64,000 nucleotides of DNA from Paraburkholderia gardini (lineage in GTDB: Bacteria; Pseudomonadota; Gammaproteobacteria; Burkholderiales; Burkholderiaceae): the NCBI RefSeq assembly GCF_907164575.1, contig NZ_CAJQYY010000009.1:124001-188000 (forward strand). The letters run 5' to 3'. Position numbers and translations under genes: made by a program. A model generated the notes under the pieces. The model made no database searches, was not told the DNA's origin, and worked only from the letters and a program-made list of their open reading frames with translations. Position 1 is the first letter of the stretch; every line of letters begins with the position of its first letter. This document shows positions 19,779-30,634 of this stretch, in pieces.

Positions 19779-20858
19779 CTATCCCACCTGGCCGCCGATG
19801 ACATCGCGTAGCGCGTCGAGCAACGCATCGCACTCGGCATCGGTGCCGACGGAAATGCGCAGATGCTGATCGATGCGCGGTGCGTTGAAGTGACGCACGA
19901 AAATCGCTTTCTCGCGAAGACGGGTGGCAAGCGCCGCCGCGTCATGGCCTTCATGTCGCGCGAACACGAAGTTCGCCGCTGACGGCACCACTTCGAATCC
20001 CAGTGCGGTGAGCCCGGCGGACAGCCGCTCGCGGCTCGCGATCACCTTGCGGCAACTGTCGCGGAACCACGCATCGTCTTCATACGCGGCAATCGCGGCG
20101 GCTTGCGCCAGGCGGTCGAGCGGATACGAATTGAAGCTGTCCTTCACGCGATTGAGCGCATCGATCAACGTCGCGTCGCCGAACGCGAAGCCTACGCGCA
20201 TGCCGGCGAGCGAGCGTGCCTTCGAAGCCGTATGGACGACCAGCAGATTTGGATAGCGGTCGATGAGGCCGACCGCCGATTCCGCGCCGAAATCGACATA
20301 CGCTTCGTCGACGACCACGACGGATTCCGTCTTTCGCTCGAGCAACCGTTCAATTTCAGTGAGCGGCAGCGCGCGGCCGGTCGGCGCGTTCGGATTCGGG
20401 AACAGCACGCCGCCATTGGGTGCCGCGTAGCCGTCGAGACGGACCGCGAACGCTTCGTCGAGCGCGATGGTGCGGTATTCGACGTCGTAAAGACGCGCGT
20501 ACGTCGGATAGAAGCTGTACGTGATGTCGGGGAAGAGTATGGGATGCTCGTGCTTCAGCAACGCCTGGAAGACGTGCGCGAGCACTTCGTCTGAACCGTT
20601 TCCGACGAACACCTGCCCGGCGTGAATGCCGTGATACCTGGCGACCGTTTCGCGCAACCTGAGCGCGGTCGGATCGGGATAGCGGCGCAGCGTATCGGCG
20701 GTCTCGCCGAGTTCGTGACGAATCGCATCGAGCACACGCGGCGACGGCGGATAGGGATTCTCGTTGGTGTTCAGCTTCACCGGGTTCGTGTGTACAGGCT
20801 GCTCGCCCGGCACGTACGGCTTTAACCGGTGAACGATGTCGCTCCAGAAACGGCTCAC
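19779..20858 (-). CDS. hisC: histidinol-phosphate aminotransferase
   Basis: This 359-residue PLP-dependent fold-type I aminotransferase converts imidazole-acetol phosphate and glutamate to histidinol phosphate. Visible marks are [14 protein letters not shown] near the N-terminus, [40 protein letters not shown] and the PLP-lysine region [18 protein letters not shown]. The C-terminus [20 protein letters not shown] is typical of HisC. It stands alone here, outside a his operon, as one of possibly several copies in such genomes. Confidence 0.92.
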   Translation of the reverse strand: MSRFWSDIVHRLKPYVPGEQPVHTNPVKLNTNENPYPPSPRVLDAIRHELGETADTLRRYPDPTALRLRETVARYHGIHAGQVFVGNGSDEVLAHVFQALLKHEHPILFPDITYSFYPTYARLYDVEYRTIALDEAFAVRLDGYAAPNGGVLFPNPNAPTGRALPLTEIERLLERKTESVVVVDEAYVDFGAESAVGLIDRYPNLLVVHTASKARSLAGMRVGFAFGDATLIDALNRVKDSFNSYPLDRLAQAAAIAAYEDDAWFRDSCRKVIASRERLSAGLTALGFEVVPSAANFVFARHEGHDAAALATRLREKAIFVRHFNAPRIDQHLRISVGTDAECDALLDALRDVIGGQVG

Positions 20859-20911
20859 GACGCGGCTCCTTTGGCTGCTGTTCGGGTGAACATGCCGATG
20901 TGATCGACGAA

Positions 20912-21520
20912 CTACGGCTGCGCGTTCCGGTGCAACTGCATCATCGCGCGTTCAAGTTCGCCTTTGACAATCACCGGCATCACCGCGAGCGCACGCTCGA
21001 TCGACGCATCGATCACATCCTGTTCCTCGCGACGCGGCGGCTTCAGCACGAAGTTCGCGACGTCGGGTTTCGCGCCTGCGCGCGCGCTTTCGGGAATCAG
21101 GTCGCGCGGATGACCAATGCCGATCCGCAGCCGCCAGTATTGCTGCGACGACAGATGGGCGGTGATGTCCTTCAGGCCGTTATGACCGCCGCTGCCGCCG
21201 CCAAGCTTCAGCTTCACGGCACCCGGCGGCATGTCGAGCTCGTCATGCGCGACAAGAATCTCGTCGGGCAGAATCTTGAAGAACTGCGCCACGGCGACGA
21301 CCGACTGCCCCGAGCGGTTCATATACGTCTGCGGCTGGAGCAGATGCACTTCCTCGCCGTGCAGGCGCGCCTTCGCGTAAAAGCCGTGAAAGCGCCGCTC
21401 GTCGCGCAGCGTGGTGCCCGCTTCGCGCGCGAGCTGGTCGACCAGCCAGAAGCCGGCATTGTGACGGGTCGCGGTATATTCGGCGCCCGGATTGCCGAGC
21501 CCGACGATCAGCTTGATCAT
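20912..21520 (-). CDS. pth: peptidyl-tRNA hydrolase
   Basis: This 202-residue enzyme releases tRNA from prematurely dropped peptidyl-tRNA. It has [21 protein letters not shown] with the catalytic His, [26 protein letters not shown] with the conserved Asp, and [13 protein letters not shown]. The order rplY-pth on the minus strand is the usual pairing of L25 and Pth. It lies 53 bases before hisC. Confidence 0.96.
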   Translation of the reverse strand: MIKLIVGLGNPGAEYTATRHNAGFWLVDQLAREAGTTLRDERRFHGFYAKARLHGEEVHLLQPQTYMNRSGQSVVAVAQFFKILPDEILVAHDELDMPPGAVKLKLGGGSGGHNGLKDITAHLSSQQYWRLRIGIGHPRDLIPESARAGAKPDVANFVLKPPRREEQDVIDASIERALAVMPVIVKGELERAMMQLHRNAQP

Positions 21521-21576
21521 GATTCGATGAGTGTCCCGTTTCCGTTACCCGCCTGACGGGAGCACGGAAAAAGCCG

Positions 21577-21609
21577 AAAAAAAACCCGCCGGGGCGAACC
21601 GCGGCGGGT
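21577..21609 (-). terminator. Rho-independent terminator after rplY
   Basis: On the minus strand ACCCGCCG and CGGCGGGT pair around a 10-base loop and are followed by eight T. Some read-through to pth, 57 bases further on, would be needed if the two are co-transcribed. Confidence 0.85.
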
Positions 21610-21664
21610 CACGTCGACCGTCTCAATGAAACGGATCGAGAGGATTTGTTCGCTTCCCGTGCGA

Positions 21665-22294
21665 TCAGGCTGCCGGCTTGTCGCCTTCGCCTTCAGCTGC
21701 AGCACCCGAGGCGGCTTCGTCAGCGACGGCGCCAGCCGGGATCGTCGCCGAAGCGATGACCGGGTTTTCTGCTTCAACGTGTGCAACCAGCGACACGCCG
21801 TTCGGCAGCACGATGTCCTTCGCGTGCAGCGCCTCGCCGGCTTCGATCTTCGCCAGGTCGACTTCGAGGAATTCAGGCAGTACCGACGGCAGGCACTCGA
21901 TTTCGATTTCGTTCAGAACGTGCGAGATCACCGCGCTCGACAGCTTCACTGCCGGGTTGGATTCCTGGTTCATGAAGTGCAGCGGTACCCTGGTGTGCAG
22001 CTTCTTCTTCGCGTCGACGCGCTGGAAGTCCACGTGCAGCACGAGCTGACGGAACGGGTGGTATTGCACGTCGCGCAGCAGAACCTGTTGCGACTTGCCT
22101 GCCACTTCCAGATCGAGGATCGACGAGTGGAAAACTTCCTTCTTCAGCGCGTGCCACAGCGCGTTGTGATCGAGTTCGATCAGTTGCGGTTGAGCTTCAG
22201 CGCCATACACGATTCCCGGGGTCTTACCGGAAATACGCAGGCGGCGGCTCGCACCCGTACCTTGCAGACTACGCTCGAAAGCGACTACTTTCAT
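21665..22294 (-). CDS. rplY: 50S ribosomal protein L25/general stress protein Ctc
   Basis: This 209-residue protein belongs to the long Ctc-type L25 family, which binds 5S rRNA. The N-terminal domain opens [20 protein letters not shown] and has [20 protein letters not shown]. The second beta-barrel domain includes [40 protein letters not shown] and the [11 protein letters not shown] region. The last 30 residues are an Ala/Glu-rich tail. The ATG at 22294 fits the conserved N-terminus. Confidence 0.95.
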   Translation of the reverse strand: MKVVAFERSLQGTGASRRLRISGKTPGIVYGAEAQPQLIELDHNALWHALKKEVFHSSILDLEVAGKSQQVLLRDVQYHPFRQLVLHVDFQRVDAKKKLHTRVPLHFMNQESNPAVKLSSAVISHVLNEIEIECLPSVLPEFLEVDLAKIEAGEALHAKDIVLPNGVSLVAHVEAENPVIASATIPAGAVADEAASGAAAEGEGDKPAA

Positions 22295-22330
22295 CTTGAT
22301 TCTCCAATGCACTGCCCGCGACCAGGCAGT

Positions 22331-22365
22331 AAAAACGGGGCCTTCACGCTTTAAGCGCAGGCCCC
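22331..22365 (-). terminator. Rho-independent terminator after prs
   Basis: On the minus strand GGGGCCT and AGGCCCC pair, with an inner GCGCTT-like extension, and five T follow. It sits between prs and rplY. Confidence 0.85.
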
Positions 22366-22443
22366 AGAAGCGACGGCACGAACCTTCGTCCGTTCATGCC
22401 GATTGTGCAAAAGCGCAACGTGACGCTGCGCCTTCGCAAATAC

Positions 22444-23400
22444 CTAACTTTCCGCGAACAGCGACATCACCGAGTCGCCGCGACGGATACGCGAGAACGT
22501 TTCGGCGAGCAGGCCAGCGCTCGTCAGCGAACGGATCTTCGGGCACGAACGGGCTTCTTCGCCGAGCGGAATCGTATCCGTGACGACGAGTTCGTCGAGC
22601 GCCGAAGCGGCGATACGCTCGCCCGCACCACCCGACAGCACCGGGTGCGTCGCGTAGGCGAAAACCTGTTTCGCGCCGCGTTCCTTCAGCACCTGCGCCG
22701 CCTTGCAGAGCGTGCCGGCGGTATCGACCATGTCGTCCATGATCACGCACGTACGGCCTTCGACTTCGCCGATGATGTTCATGACTTCGGCAACGTTCGC
22801 CTTCGGACGACGCTTGTCGATGATCGCGAGATCGCAGTTCAGCTGCTTCGCAAGCGCGCGTGCGCGCACCACGCCGCCAACGTCCGGCGACACGATCAGC
22901 AGATTCTCGTAATTCTGCTTGCGCAGATCGCCGAGCAGCACGGGCGTCGCATAGATGTTGTCGACCGGAATGTCGAAGAAGCCCTGAATCTGGTCAGCGT
23001 GCAGATCCATCGTGATGATGCGATCGACGCCCGCGATTTCCAGCATGTTCGCCACGACCTTCGCCGAGATGGCGACGCGCGCCGAACGCGGGCGTCGATC
23101 CTGACGGGCATAGCCGAAGTAGGGGATGGCGGCGGTGATCCGGCCAGCGGATGCGCGCTTGAGCGCATCGACCATGATCATCAGTTCCATCAGGTTGTCG
23201 TTCGTCGGTGCGCACGTGGACTGCAGGACGAAGACATCCTTGCCGCGAACGTTTTCCTGTATCTCGACCTGGATTTCACCGTCCGAGAAGCGGCTGGCCA
23301 TGGCCTTGCCGAGGGGAATACCGAGGATCTTGACGACTTCCTGTGCAAGCGCGGGATTCGCGTTGCCAGTAAAAACCATCAGGCCGTCATGGCTGCTCAT
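22444..23400 (-). CDS. prs: ribose-phosphate pyrophosphokinase
   Basis: This 318-residue enzyme makes PRPP from ribose-5-phosphate and ATP. It has [16 protein letters not shown], the class I signature [17 protein letters not shown], the flexible-loop FGYARQDRR region, and the PRPP-binding segment [18 protein letters not shown]. The start MSSHDGLM at 23400 is the family form. It lies 46 bases downstream of the tRNA-Gln gene and is part of the leftward ispE-tRNA-prs-rplY-pth run. Confidence 0.97.
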   Translation of the reverse strand: MSSHDGLMVFTGNANPALAQEVVKILGIPLGKAMASRFSDGEIQVEIQENVRGKDVFVLQSTCAPTNDNLMELMIMVDALKRASAGRITAAIPYFGYARQDRRPRSARVAISAKVVANMLEIAGVDRIITMDLHADQIQGFFDIPVDNIYATPVLLGDLRKQNYENLLIVSPDVGGVVRARALAKQLNCDLAIIDKRRPKANVAEVMNIIGEVEGRTCVIMDDMVDTAGTLCKAAQVLKERGAKQVFAYATHPVLSGGAGERIAASALDELVVTDTIPLGEEARSCPKIRSLTSAGLLAETFSRIRRGDSVMSLFAES

Positions 23401-23446
23401 CGTGCACCTGTTTCAGGCTGGGAGGGCGAGAGAATGCGAGAATATC

Positions 23447-23523
23447 TGGCAGGGGAGGAAGGACTCGAACCTTCGGATGCCGGAATCAAAATCCGGTGCC
23501 TTAACCAACTTGGCGACTCCCCT
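23447..23523 (-). tRNA. tRNA-Gln (anticodon UUG)
   Basis: The 77 bases fold as a cloverleaf on the minus strand. The acceptor stem is AGGGGAG/CTCCCCT with discriminator G and an encoded CCA. The anticodon stem is CCGGA/TCCGG with loop TTTTGAT, giving anticodon TTG, which reads CAA. The T-loop reads GGTTCGAGTCC. It sits between ispE and prs, as in other Burkholderiales. Confidence 0.96.
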
Positions 23524-23576
23524 ACACTAACTTTGAGCGCCGCCGGATGTGCAGGACCACCCGACGATGCAAAACC

Positions 23577-24458
23577 TTATGCCGCGAAAACAAAGAGTGG
23601 ATGCGAATCCAGGCTTGCGGTTACTGCGCTGTTCCATCCGGCTGGCAGTCTGGCTTGCGCCGCTTCTGCTTCACCGCGATCACGAAACGCCGCAAAAACA
23701 CTCGCGCCCGATCCGGTCATCCGCGCCGGTGCGATGTTATCGAACCATCTCAGCACCCGCGCAACTTCCGCGTATTTTCCCACGACAACTGGCTGCATGT
23801 CATTCCGGCCAAAACTGTCAGGCCATTCTGCGCTGCAACTTTGCTGTGCAAGAAAGTCCGTAATTGTGCGGGGTTCCGTATCTCTTGTCAACGATTTATC
23901 GGAAAAAATCGCGGCGGTTGGAACGTGAACCTTGGGTGTCACAACGAGGAAATAACGCGGCGGCAATTGTACCGCCTGAAGCGCCTCTCCGACACCCTCC
24001 GCGAACGCATTTTTTCCGAAGACAAAAAAAGGCACGTCCGCGCCGAGCTTCAGGGCGAGCGCCTGCAGTTCGCCACGCGGCAGATCGAGCTTCCACAGAC
24101 GGTTAAGCGCCAGTAGCGTGGTCGCGGCGTCGGAGCTACCGCCGCCGAGCCCGGCGCCCATCGGCAGACGCTTGTCGATCTCGATGTCGACGCCTGCGCC
24201 CGTGCCCGTGTGTGCCTTTAGAAGTGTCGCGGCACGCACGGTCAGGTCGTATTCCGCGGGGACATCCGCGATTTCGGTGGCGCGCATGATGCGGCCGTCG
24301 TTGCGCAGCGTGAAATGCAGCGTATCGCCCCAGTCGAGCAGCTGGAATACCGTCTGTAGCGCGTGATAGCCGTCGGGGCGACGGCCGTTGATGTGCAGGA
24401 AGAGATTGAGCTTCGCGGGTGCGAGGCAGTCGCGCAGCGCGTTGTTTGTTTCGATCAT
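23577..24458 (-). CDS. ispE: 4-diphosphocytidyl-2-C-methyl-D-erythritol kinase
   Basis: This 293-residue GHMP kinase phosphorylates the 2-hydroxyl of CDP-methylerythritol in the MEP route to isoprenoids. It has [20 protein letters not shown] at the N-terminus, the ATP-binding glycine loop [18 protein letters not shown], and the C-terminal [12 protein letters not shown]. It follows lolB by 21 bases on the same strand, so lolB, ispE, tRNA-Gln and prs look like one transcription run. Confidence 0.95.
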   Translation of the reverse strand: MIETNNALRDCLAPAKLNLFLHINGRRPDGYHALQTVFQLLDWGDTLHFTLRNDGRIMRATEIADVPAEYDLTVRAATLLKAHTGTGAGVDIEIDKRLPMGAGLGGGSSDAATTLLALNRLWKLDLPRGELQALALKLGADVPFFVFGKNAFAEGVGEALQAVQLPPRYFLVVTPKVHVPTAAIFSDKSLTRDTEPRTITDFLAQQSCSAEWPDSFGRNDMQPVVVGKYAEVARVLRWFDNIAPARMTGSGASVFAAFRDRGEAEAAQARLPAGWNSAVTASLDSHPLFVFAA

Positions 24459-24479
24459 GAATTCGGTGAAATACGGAGC

Positions 24480-25112
24480 TTACTGGTCCAGCACGAGCTT
24501 GATGTCGAGCGGCGGGGTCTCGCGGCTCAGATTGACGCGCTTCACGCCGGTGGCGGGCGCGTCGGCGTAGGCGAGGTAGTCGATTGTCCAGCCGTCCTGC
24601 TGGATCTGTTTCAGACGCGTTTCCTGCTGCGGATCGGTTATCGTTTTCGCCCGCGAAGTGGGTGCCGCCGACGGCTGCAGCCAGTAGCGCAGCCCTTCGA
24701 CCGGCAGCGCGAAACCGAGCGCGTTCTGCATCAGCGTGGAGACGTTGTCAGCGGTAAGCGGCTGGCGGTTCGGCAGTTCGAGTGTGGCCGAAGCCGGCGA
24801 CGACGTGATGATCGCAAGCGTCTGGCCGAGCGGATTGAGCAACTGAAGGCTCACGGTGTCGCCGGTTTCCTGCCACTGGAAGTTGCCGTACGCGTTGCGC
24901 TGCTGGCCGTTCCGATCGTTGTACTGCACGGCAAAGCGGCCGTGATACGCACGCGTGGTCTGCGCGGTAACGGCCGTTGCGGCGTTCGACATGGACGGGC
25001 CTTGCGGCTTGACGGAAGCACAGCCAGCGAGCACCACGAGGGCAGTCGCCGCGAGGCCCAGCGCCGCGCGACGCGGCGCCGTCACCGGACGGATAAGGCT
25101 GGACATACGCAT
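24480..25112 (-). CDS. lolB: outer-membrane lipoprotein insertion protein LolB
   Basis: This 210-residue lipoprotein has a signal peptide with lipobox LAGC (Cys about 31). LolB receives lipoproteins from LolA and inserts them in the outer membrane. The mature part shows the family elements YHGRFAVQYND, NAYGNFQWQETGDTVSLQLLNPLGQTLAII and LPVEGLRYWLQ. The ATG at 25112 shares its A with the stop of the TPR gene (TGATG), so translation is coupled. An ATG six bases downstream could also serve. Confidence 0.92.
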   Translation of the reverse strand: MRMSSLIRPVTAPRRAALGLAATALVVLAGCASVKPQGPSMSNAATAVTAQTTRAYHGRFAVQYNDRNGQQRNAYGNFQWQETGDTVSLQLLNPLGQTLAIITSSPASATLELPNRQPLTADNVSTLMQNALGFALPVEGLRYWLQPSAAPTSRAKTITDPQQETRLKQIQQDGWTIDYLAYADAPATGVKRVNLSRETPPLDIKLVLDQ

Positions 25113-26953
25113 CAGAGATCGTTCACCCGAAAACGTTGAAGCGTTTTGACCAGGGTGTCATTGTCGGGTTCGAGCTTGCGGGCCTGACGCCAGGCGTCAC
25201 GCGCCTGATCCTGGTCGCCGGTTTTCCACAGCACTTCGCCCAGATGCGCACCGATTTCGGCGTTCGGCTGCAGGTCGTACGCCTTGCGCAGCAGTTTGAT
25301 CGCGTCCGACGTATCGCCGAGGCGATATTTCACCCAGCCGACGCTGTCCATGATGAACGCGTCATTCGGCGCGAGCGATGCGGCCTTCTCGATCAGCTTG
25401 TCGGCTTCCTGAAGGCGCTGGTTGCGGTCCGCGAGCGAATAACCGAGTGCGTTGTACGCCTGCGGATTGTCCGGTTGCGTCTGCATCAGCTTGCGCAACT
25501 GCGTTTCCATCACGTCGTAATGGCCGGTCTTTTCGGCGGCCATTGCGTAATCGTAGGTGAGATCCGGGTCGTCGGGGAATTCGGCGCTGACCTGGGCGAG
25601 GCGTGCCTCGGCTTCGGGATAGCGCTTCGCGTCGAACAGGATCGCCGCGTCGGTGCGCGCGATCAGCGACTGGTCGCGCGGATCGGGCGACTGCAGGCCA
25701 GCGAGCAGCTTGCGGGCGTCGTCAGGCTTGCCCTGTTTTTCGAGCAGCTGGGCCCGCGTGATCTGCGCCGGGATGTACTGCTGGCTGGACGGCTGGATGC
25801 GATTGAGCCAGTCGCTCGCGGCAGCTTCGTTCTTCTGTTCGAGCGACAGTTGCGCGAGGTAGATGTACGCCTGACCCGCATCGGCGCCTGGCGTCTTTTC
25901 GGCCTGCTTCGCGTATTGCGTCAGATACGTCTGCGCATCGGCGTAATTCTTCTGCTGAATCTTGATCAGCGCGAGCGCCATCAGCGGCGTCAGGTCGTTC
26001 GGGGTGTCCTGACGCATGACTTCGAACTGCTTCTGCGCGTCGTCCAGGCGATCGCTTGCCAGATACATCTGCGCGAGCGCGAGACGCGCGTCATGCGATT
26101 TCGGATTCTGCCGCAGATAATTTTCGAGCGAAGCGATGCCTTCCTTGCGCTCTTCCGGACCCATTTGCGACAGCGTCAGCGCGGCCGGCAGATAGTCGGG
26201 CTTCAGCACCAGCGCCTGCTCAAGTGATTTGCGGGCGCCCGGTGCGTCGTCGCAGAGGATCTGCTGTCGGGCAATCGCAAGCTGCGCTTCCGGACGGTTC
26301 TGGTCGTCCTTCAGCAGATCCTGCAGCACGTGCAGGCCGCCGATGCGATTGGGACCGCGGGAAAGCAGCTGCTGCAGCGCGAGGATCGCGTTGCCGCGAA
26401 CATCGGCCGGAACCTTGGCCAGTTCTTTCGCGAGGACCGGTGAGGCTTCGTCAGGCTTGCCGGATAGCACGAGCAGCGACGCGTCGAGTTGCGCCGCGCG
26501 CTCCGAACCCGGCGCATACTGCTGCCACAATTGCGCGGCGGCGAGTGCATCGGCCGGGCTTTGTGCGCCAAGCGCGATTTCGGTTGCGCGCTGTGCCATG
26601 CGCGGGTCGTGCGTGTCGCGTGCGAGCGCGAGGTACGTCTGGTAGGCCGGCGCCGGCTGGTTTCGCTGCAACGCGACTTCAGCGGCGAGCACCTGGAAGA
26701 CGATCTGGCTGGAAAGCGGAACAGCCGGCAGATTTTGCTGCTCTTCCGCCGACGGCTGCCCCAGCGCGTCCTGCACTGAAAGGGAACTATCGTCGGAATC
26801 CGGCGCGGGATCCTGCGCGTGCGCAGGCAGCGCGACGAACGCCCACGCGGCGACAACCGCCGCGCCGAGCATTCGCTGGACTGAGACAGTGCGCGGCACA
26901 CGGGTCACGATGGCCGGGCGCCGGTAAAACAGCTTCACGAAGGACACGTTCAT
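25112..26953 (-). CDS. tetratricopeptide-repeat protein, probably exported
   Basis: This 613-residue protein has a long signal peptide (hydrophobic [20 protein letters not shown] ending near residue 47), then many TPR-like helical pairs to the end, for example [21 protein letters not shown] and [25 protein letters not shown]. Such TPR proteins sit beside lolB in many betaproteobacteria and probably act as periplasmic or outer-membrane scaffolds. No enzymatic domain is visible. The start at 26953 (MNVSFVKLF) fits the signal peptide; a longer in-frame extension does not. Confidence 0.85.
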   Translation of the reverse strand: MNVSFVKLFYRRPAIVTRVPRTVSVQRMLGAAVVAAWAFVALPAHAQDPAPDSDDSSLSVQDALGQPSAEEQQNLPAVPLSSQIVFQVLAAEVALQRNQPAPAYQTYLALARDTHDPRMAQRATEIALGAQSPADALAAAQLWQQYAPGSERAAQLDASLLVLSGKPDEASPVLAKELAKVPADVRGNAILALQQLLSRGPNRIGGLHVLQDLLKDDQNRPEAQLAIARQQILCDDAPGARKSLEQALVLKPDYLPAALTLSQMGPEERKEGIASLENYLRQNPKSHDARLALAQMYLASDRLDDAQKQFEVMRQDTPNDLTPLMALALIKIQQKNYADAQTYLTQYAKQAEKTPGADAGQAYIYLAQLSLEQKNEAAASDWLNRIQPSSQQYIPAQITRAQLLEKQGKPDDARKLLAGLQSPDPRDQSLIARTDAAILFDAKRYPEAEARLAQVSAEFPDDPDLTYDYAMAAEKTGHYDVMETQLRKLMQTQPDNPQAYNALGYSLADRNQRLQEADKLIEKAASLAPNDAFIMDSVGWVKYRLGDTSDAIKLLRKAYDLQPNAEIGAHLGEVLWKTGDQDQARDAWRQARKLEPDNDTLVKTLQRFRVNDL

Positions 26954-27040
26954 GGAAATCCGATCAATGTTTCGGTCGATTGTAACGCGCTCGCTACAAT
27001 AAGCGCACAACCACCCACGCAAGTTGCAGACCAGTTAGAC

Positions 27041-27871
27041 ATGCCAGAGTTGCCAGAAGTTGAGGTTACCCGACGGGGAATTGAGCCATATGTGGCCGGA
27101 CGACGCGTCGAACGTGTCGATGTGCGCACGCCCGCGCTGCGCTGGCCGATTCCGGCCGACCTTGCAAAAACATTGCGGGGCCGCGTGATCCGCAAGGTCG
27201 AACGGCGCGGCAAATATCTGCTCTTCGAGGTCGACGAGGGCTGGTTCATTGTGCACCTCGGCATGACGGGCACGCTGCGCGTGCTGCGCAACGTATCTCA
27301 TCCGCCGGCCGCGGCGAAGCACGATCATATCGACTGGATTTTCGACGAATTTATTCTGCGCTATCGCGATCCGCGGCGCTTCGGCGCCGTGCTGTGGCAT
27401 CCGCGCGCGGCCGGTGACGTGCTCGATCATCCGCTGCTCGCCGGGCTCGGCGTCGAGCCTTTCACGCCGGCGTTTTCCGGCGCGCTGATGCACCGGAAAA
27501 CGCGTGGCCGCAAGGTGTCGGTGAAGCAGGTGCTGCTCGCGGGCGAAATCGTGGTCGGGGTGGGCAATATCTACGCTTCCGAGAGCCTCTTTCGCGCGGG
27601 CATCCGTCCAGCTACAGCTGCAGGCCGCGTTTCGCTCATTCGCTATGAGCTGCTCGCGGATGCGGTACGGCTGACGCTTGCCGCCGCCATCGAGAAAGGC
27701 GGCAGCACGTTGCGCGATTTTGTCGGCAGCGATGGCGAGAGCGGTTATTTCCAGCTCGACTATTTCGTCTATGATCGCGCCGGGCTGCCATGCCGCGTCT
27801 GCGGCACGCCGGTCAGACAGATCGTGCAAGGTCAGCGATCCACTTATTTTTGTCCGATCTGCCAGCGCTGA
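27041..27871 (+). CDS. mutM: formamidopyrimidine-DNA glycosylase
   Basis: This 276-residue bifunctional glycosylase/AP lyase removes 8-oxoguanine and ring-opened purines. It starts [16 protein letters not shown], with Pro2 as the nucleophile and Glu3. It has [24 protein letters not shown] and the C-terminal zinc finger [26 protein letters not shown]. The gene is divergent from the TPR gene, 87 bases apart. It joins mutY by a one-base TGATG overlap, forming an 8-oxoguanine repair operon. Confidence 0.97.
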   Translation: MPELPEVEVTRRGIEPYVAGRRVERVDVRTPALRWPIPADLAKTLRGRVIRKVERRGKYLLFEVDEGWFIVHLGMTGTLRVLRNVSHPPAAAKHDHIDWIFDEFILRYRDPRRFGAVLWHPRAAGDVLDHPLLAGLGVEPFTPAFSGALMHRKTRGRKVSVKQVLLAGEIVVGVGNIYASESLFRAGIRPATAAGRVSLIRYELLADAVRLTLAAAIEKGGSTLRDFVGSDGESGYFQLDYFVYDRAGLPCRVCGTPVRQIVQGQRSTYFCPICQR

Positions 27872-28965
27872 TGTCTACTTTTTCCCTTTCCGTTCCTGCG
27901 TCGTTGACTGATTTCTCCACGCGGCTGATCGCGTGGCAGCGCGTGCATGGCCGTCACGACCTGCCGTGGCAGAACACGCGCGATCCCTATCGCATCTGGC
28001 TATCCGAGATCATGTTGCAGCAGACGCAGGTCTCGACGGTCATTCCGTACTACGAGCGTTTTCTCGGCCGTTTCCCGGATGTCGCCGTGCTCGCCGCGGC
28101 GCCGCTCGATGACGTGATGGCGTTGTGGGCCGGCCTCGGTTACTACTCGCGTGCGCGCAATCTGCATCGCTGCGCGCAGACGGTTGTCGAGCAGCATGGC
28201 GGCGCGTTTCCGGCTTCGGTCGAGGCGCTGGCGGAACTGCCTGGCATCGGGCGTTCGACGGCGGCCGCGATTGCGTCGTTCGCGTTTGGCGCGCGCGCGA
28301 CGATTCTCGACGGCAACGTGAAGCGTGTGCTTGCGCGCGTGTTCGGCGTCGAAGGATTTCCGGGCGAAAAGCGCGTCGAGAACGCGATGTGGGCGCTGGC
28401 TGAATCGCTGCTGCCTTCAAACGCGAACGACGCTGATGTGAGCGCCTACACGCAAGGTCTGATGGATCTCGGCGCAACGTTGTGCGTGCGCGGCAAACCG
28501 GATTGCGCGCGCTGCCCGTTCGCCGCCGACTGCGTGGCGAACGTCGCCGGACGCCAGCGCGAGTTGCCCGTTGCACGTCCAAAGAAAGCGATTCCGACGC
28601 GGCGCACGTGGATGCTCGTTCTGCGCGACGGTAACGCGGTGATGCTGGAAAAGCGTCCACCATCGGGAATCTGGGGCGGCTTGTGGAGCCTGCCGGAAGC
28701 GTCCGGCGAAGCGGCGCTTGCCGAACGCGCGGAAGGATATGGCGCATCGGGCAACATGATGCCGCTCGCGACGCTCACGCATACGTTCACGCATTTCCGT
28801 CTGGATATCGAACCGCGCGTCGTCGAACTGGGCAACCTGCGGGCGACGCTCGCAAGCGTCGGTGACGACGCAACGGTCTGGGTCGCGCTGCACGAACTCG
28901 ATGCATATGGCGTGCCGGCGCCGGTTCGCAGGCTGCTCGATACGATGCAGGGATCGCTGCTTTAG
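27871..28965 (+). CDS. mutY: A/G-specific adenine glycosylase
   Basis: This 364-residue enzyme removes adenine mispaired with 8-oxoguanine. It shows WQNTRDPYRIWLSEIMLQQTQV, the helix-hairpin-helix LPGIGRSTAAAI, the catalytic Asp region ILDGNVKRVLARVFGV, the 4Fe-4S cluster CVRGKPDCARCPFAADC (CX6CX2CX5C), and a C-terminal Nudix-like domain that recognises 8-oxoG, containing GIWGGLWSLPEA. The start at 27871 overlaps the mutM stop. Confidence 0.96.
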   Translation: MSTFSLSVPASLTDFSTRLIAWQRVHGRHDLPWQNTRDPYRIWLSEIMLQQTQVSTVIPYYERFLGRFPDVAVLAAAPLDDVMALWAGLGYYSRARNLHRCAQTVVEQHGGAFPASVEALAELPGIGRSTAAAIASFAFGARATILDGNVKRVLARVFGVEGFPGEKRVENAMWALAESLLPSNANDADVSAYTQGLMDLGATLCVRGKPDCARCPFAADCVANVAGRQRELPVARPKKAIPTRRTWMLVLRDGNAVMLEKRPPSGIWGGLWSLPEASGEAALAERAEGYGASGNMMPLATLTHTFTHFRLDIEPRVVELGNLRATLASVGDDATVWVALHELDAYGVPAPVRRLLDTMQGSLL

Positions 28966-28975
28966 GCGCGCAGTG

Positions 28976-29611
28976 TTACAGCAGTTGATGCTGTTGCATG
29001 TAGTGATGCACGACGTCGATCCGTGCGCCGGCGTCCTGCAGTTCCATCAGCTTCTGCCGCGCGCGCAAGGCGATCGGCAGTACTTCTGACAGACGGTTCG
29101 ACACCCACGACGGATCGTCGAGCCTGAACGGTTCGGCGAACGGCAGGCTGTCGGGGTCGCGCTCGCGGATCGTCGCGATGATGCGTTCCAGCACTTCCGC
29201 GCAGGCGCCGAACCGCTCGACGTGCACGGTGCCTTCGAGCGGAATATCGTCGCCGATCGGCTCGGCCATGCCGACCAGCAGCCCGTCCGGCTGCGCACGG
29301 TGCGACAGCAGGCGAAAGCGCCGCGTGCCGCGCGCGCGGATCAGCAGCATGCCGAACGATTCCACATCGCATTGCCCGATTTCAGCGAGGCAGCCGATCG
29401 CCTCAGGCACCGAAGGCTCATCGGGCCGGGCCACCTCGCCACCACTCTTCAGCAGGCAGACGCCGAATGGCGTCTTCTCGCGAAGACATTCGCTTGCCAT
29501 GTCCAGATAACGCGCCTCGAAGATTTTCAGCGGCAGCAGGCCGCCGGGAAACAGCACTGTGTGCAGCGGAAAAAGCGGCAGATCGGCAATCACGGCAGGA
29601 GTAGTGGACAT
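28976..29611 (-). CDS. LON peptidase substrate-binding domain protein
   Basis: This 211-residue protein consists only of the Lon N-terminal substrate-binding domain, without ATPase or protease parts. It opens PLFPLHTVLFPGGLLPLKIFEARYLDM and has FGVCLLKSGGEV and GTRRFRLLSHRAQPDGLLVG. The function of stand-alone versions in bacteria is not settled. The start MSTTPAV at 29611 fits the conserved domain start. It lies 40 bases downstream of rapZ and converges on mutY with a 10-base gap. Confidence 0.9.
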   Translation of the reverse strand: MSTTPAVIADLPLFPLHTVLFPGGLLPLKIFEARYLDMASECLREKTPFGVCLLKSGGEVARPDEPSVPEAIGCLAEIGQCDVESFGMLLIRARGTRRFRLLSHRAQPDGLLVGMAEPIGDDIPLEGTVHVERFGACAEVLERIIATIRERDPDSLPFAEPFRLDDPSWVSNRLSEVLPIALRARQKLMELQDAGARIDVVHHYMQQHQLL

Positions 29612-29651
29612 TGCGCAACGCTCGAAGGTTAAGGCCGCGCGATGCGACCGG

Positions 29652-30545
29652 TTAAGCCACCAGCTTCGAAGATTCGCCGACGTCGAGCGGCGCATCGCGG
29701 TGCCGCACAATCACATTCGATTCGCCCGAAAGACGCGCGGCGAGCGTCTCGGCGATAAATACGGAACGATGCTGACCACCCGTGCAGCCAATCGCGACGG
29801 TCAGATAACTGCGGTTGTCGTCGCGGAAATGCGGCAGCCATTTCGCGATGAACCCGTGGATATCGTCGATCATCTGCGTGACGACCGGCAGCGCGCCCAG
29901 AAAGTCGATTACCGGCTTGTCGAGACCCGTGAGCGGGCGCAGTTCGCGATCGTAGTAAGGATTCGGCAGCGTGCGCACGTCGAAGACGAAATCGGCATCG
30001 AGCGGCACGCCGCGTTTGAAACCGAACGATTCGAACATCAATGTGAGGCCCGCGCGTTCCTGCTCGATGAAGCGCTTGACCCAGGCGCGCAGCACGTTCG
30101 CGCGCAGATTGCTGGTGTCGATCTGATGGCCGAACTCGGCGAGATTCGCGACGAGTTCACGTTCGTTTTCGATAGCTTCTTCAAGCGAGCGCAGCACGCC
30201 AACGTTTGCATCGTGCGACGGCGAACCCGACAGGGGGTGACGCCGGCGTGTTTCGGAAAAGCGCTGGATGAGCGACTGCGTGCTCGCGTTCAGAAACAGC
30301 ACGCGCACATCGTGTTCACGCGCAAGGTCACGGATCATCTCGGGCATTTCGTCGAGCGAGGCGCTGGAGCGCGCGTCGATCGCAACGGCGAGCCGTTCGT
30401 GACCGTGCTCGCCGAGGTATGTGGCGAGTGGCGGCAGGAAGCGCGGCGGAAGGTTGTCGACGCAGTAGTACCCCGCGTCCTCGACCGCGTTCAGTGCGAC
30501 AGACTTGCCGGAGCCGGAAATGCCGGTGATCAGGATAATGCGCAT
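29652..30545 (-). CDS. rapZ: RNase adapter protein RapZ (nucleotide-binding YvcJ family)
   Basis: This 297-residue protein has a P-loop at residues 8-15 (GISGSGKS) and the typical RapZ segments [35 protein letters not shown] and the C-terminal [16 protein letters not shown]. In enterobacteria RapZ brings the GlmZ sRNA to RNase E and so sets GlmS levels. In betaproteobacteria the target RNA is not established. It is next to hprK and ptsN, the usual linkage to the nitrogen PTS. Confidence 0.93.
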   Translation of the reverse strand: MRIILITGISGSGKSVALNAVEDAGYYCVDNLPPRFLPPLATYLGEHGHERLAVAIDARSSASLDEMPEMIRDLAREHDVRVLFLNASTQSLIQRFSETRRRHPLSGSPSHDANVGVLRSLEEAIENERELVANLAEFGHQIDTSNLRANVLRAWVKRFIEQERAGLTLMFESFGFKRGVPLDADFVFDVRTLPNPYYDRELRPLTGLDKPVIDFLGALPVVTQMIDDIHGFIAKWLPHFRDDNRSYLTVAIGCTGGQHRSVFIAETLAARLSGESNVIVRHRDAPLDVGESSKLVA

Positions 30546-30634
30546 GAGGTCGTGAAATCCGTTCGTTTCATCATAGCATCCGCCCCGCGTGCCGGTGGCG
30601 CGATGCCCTGACGTGCCCGGAGAGGGCGCGCCGG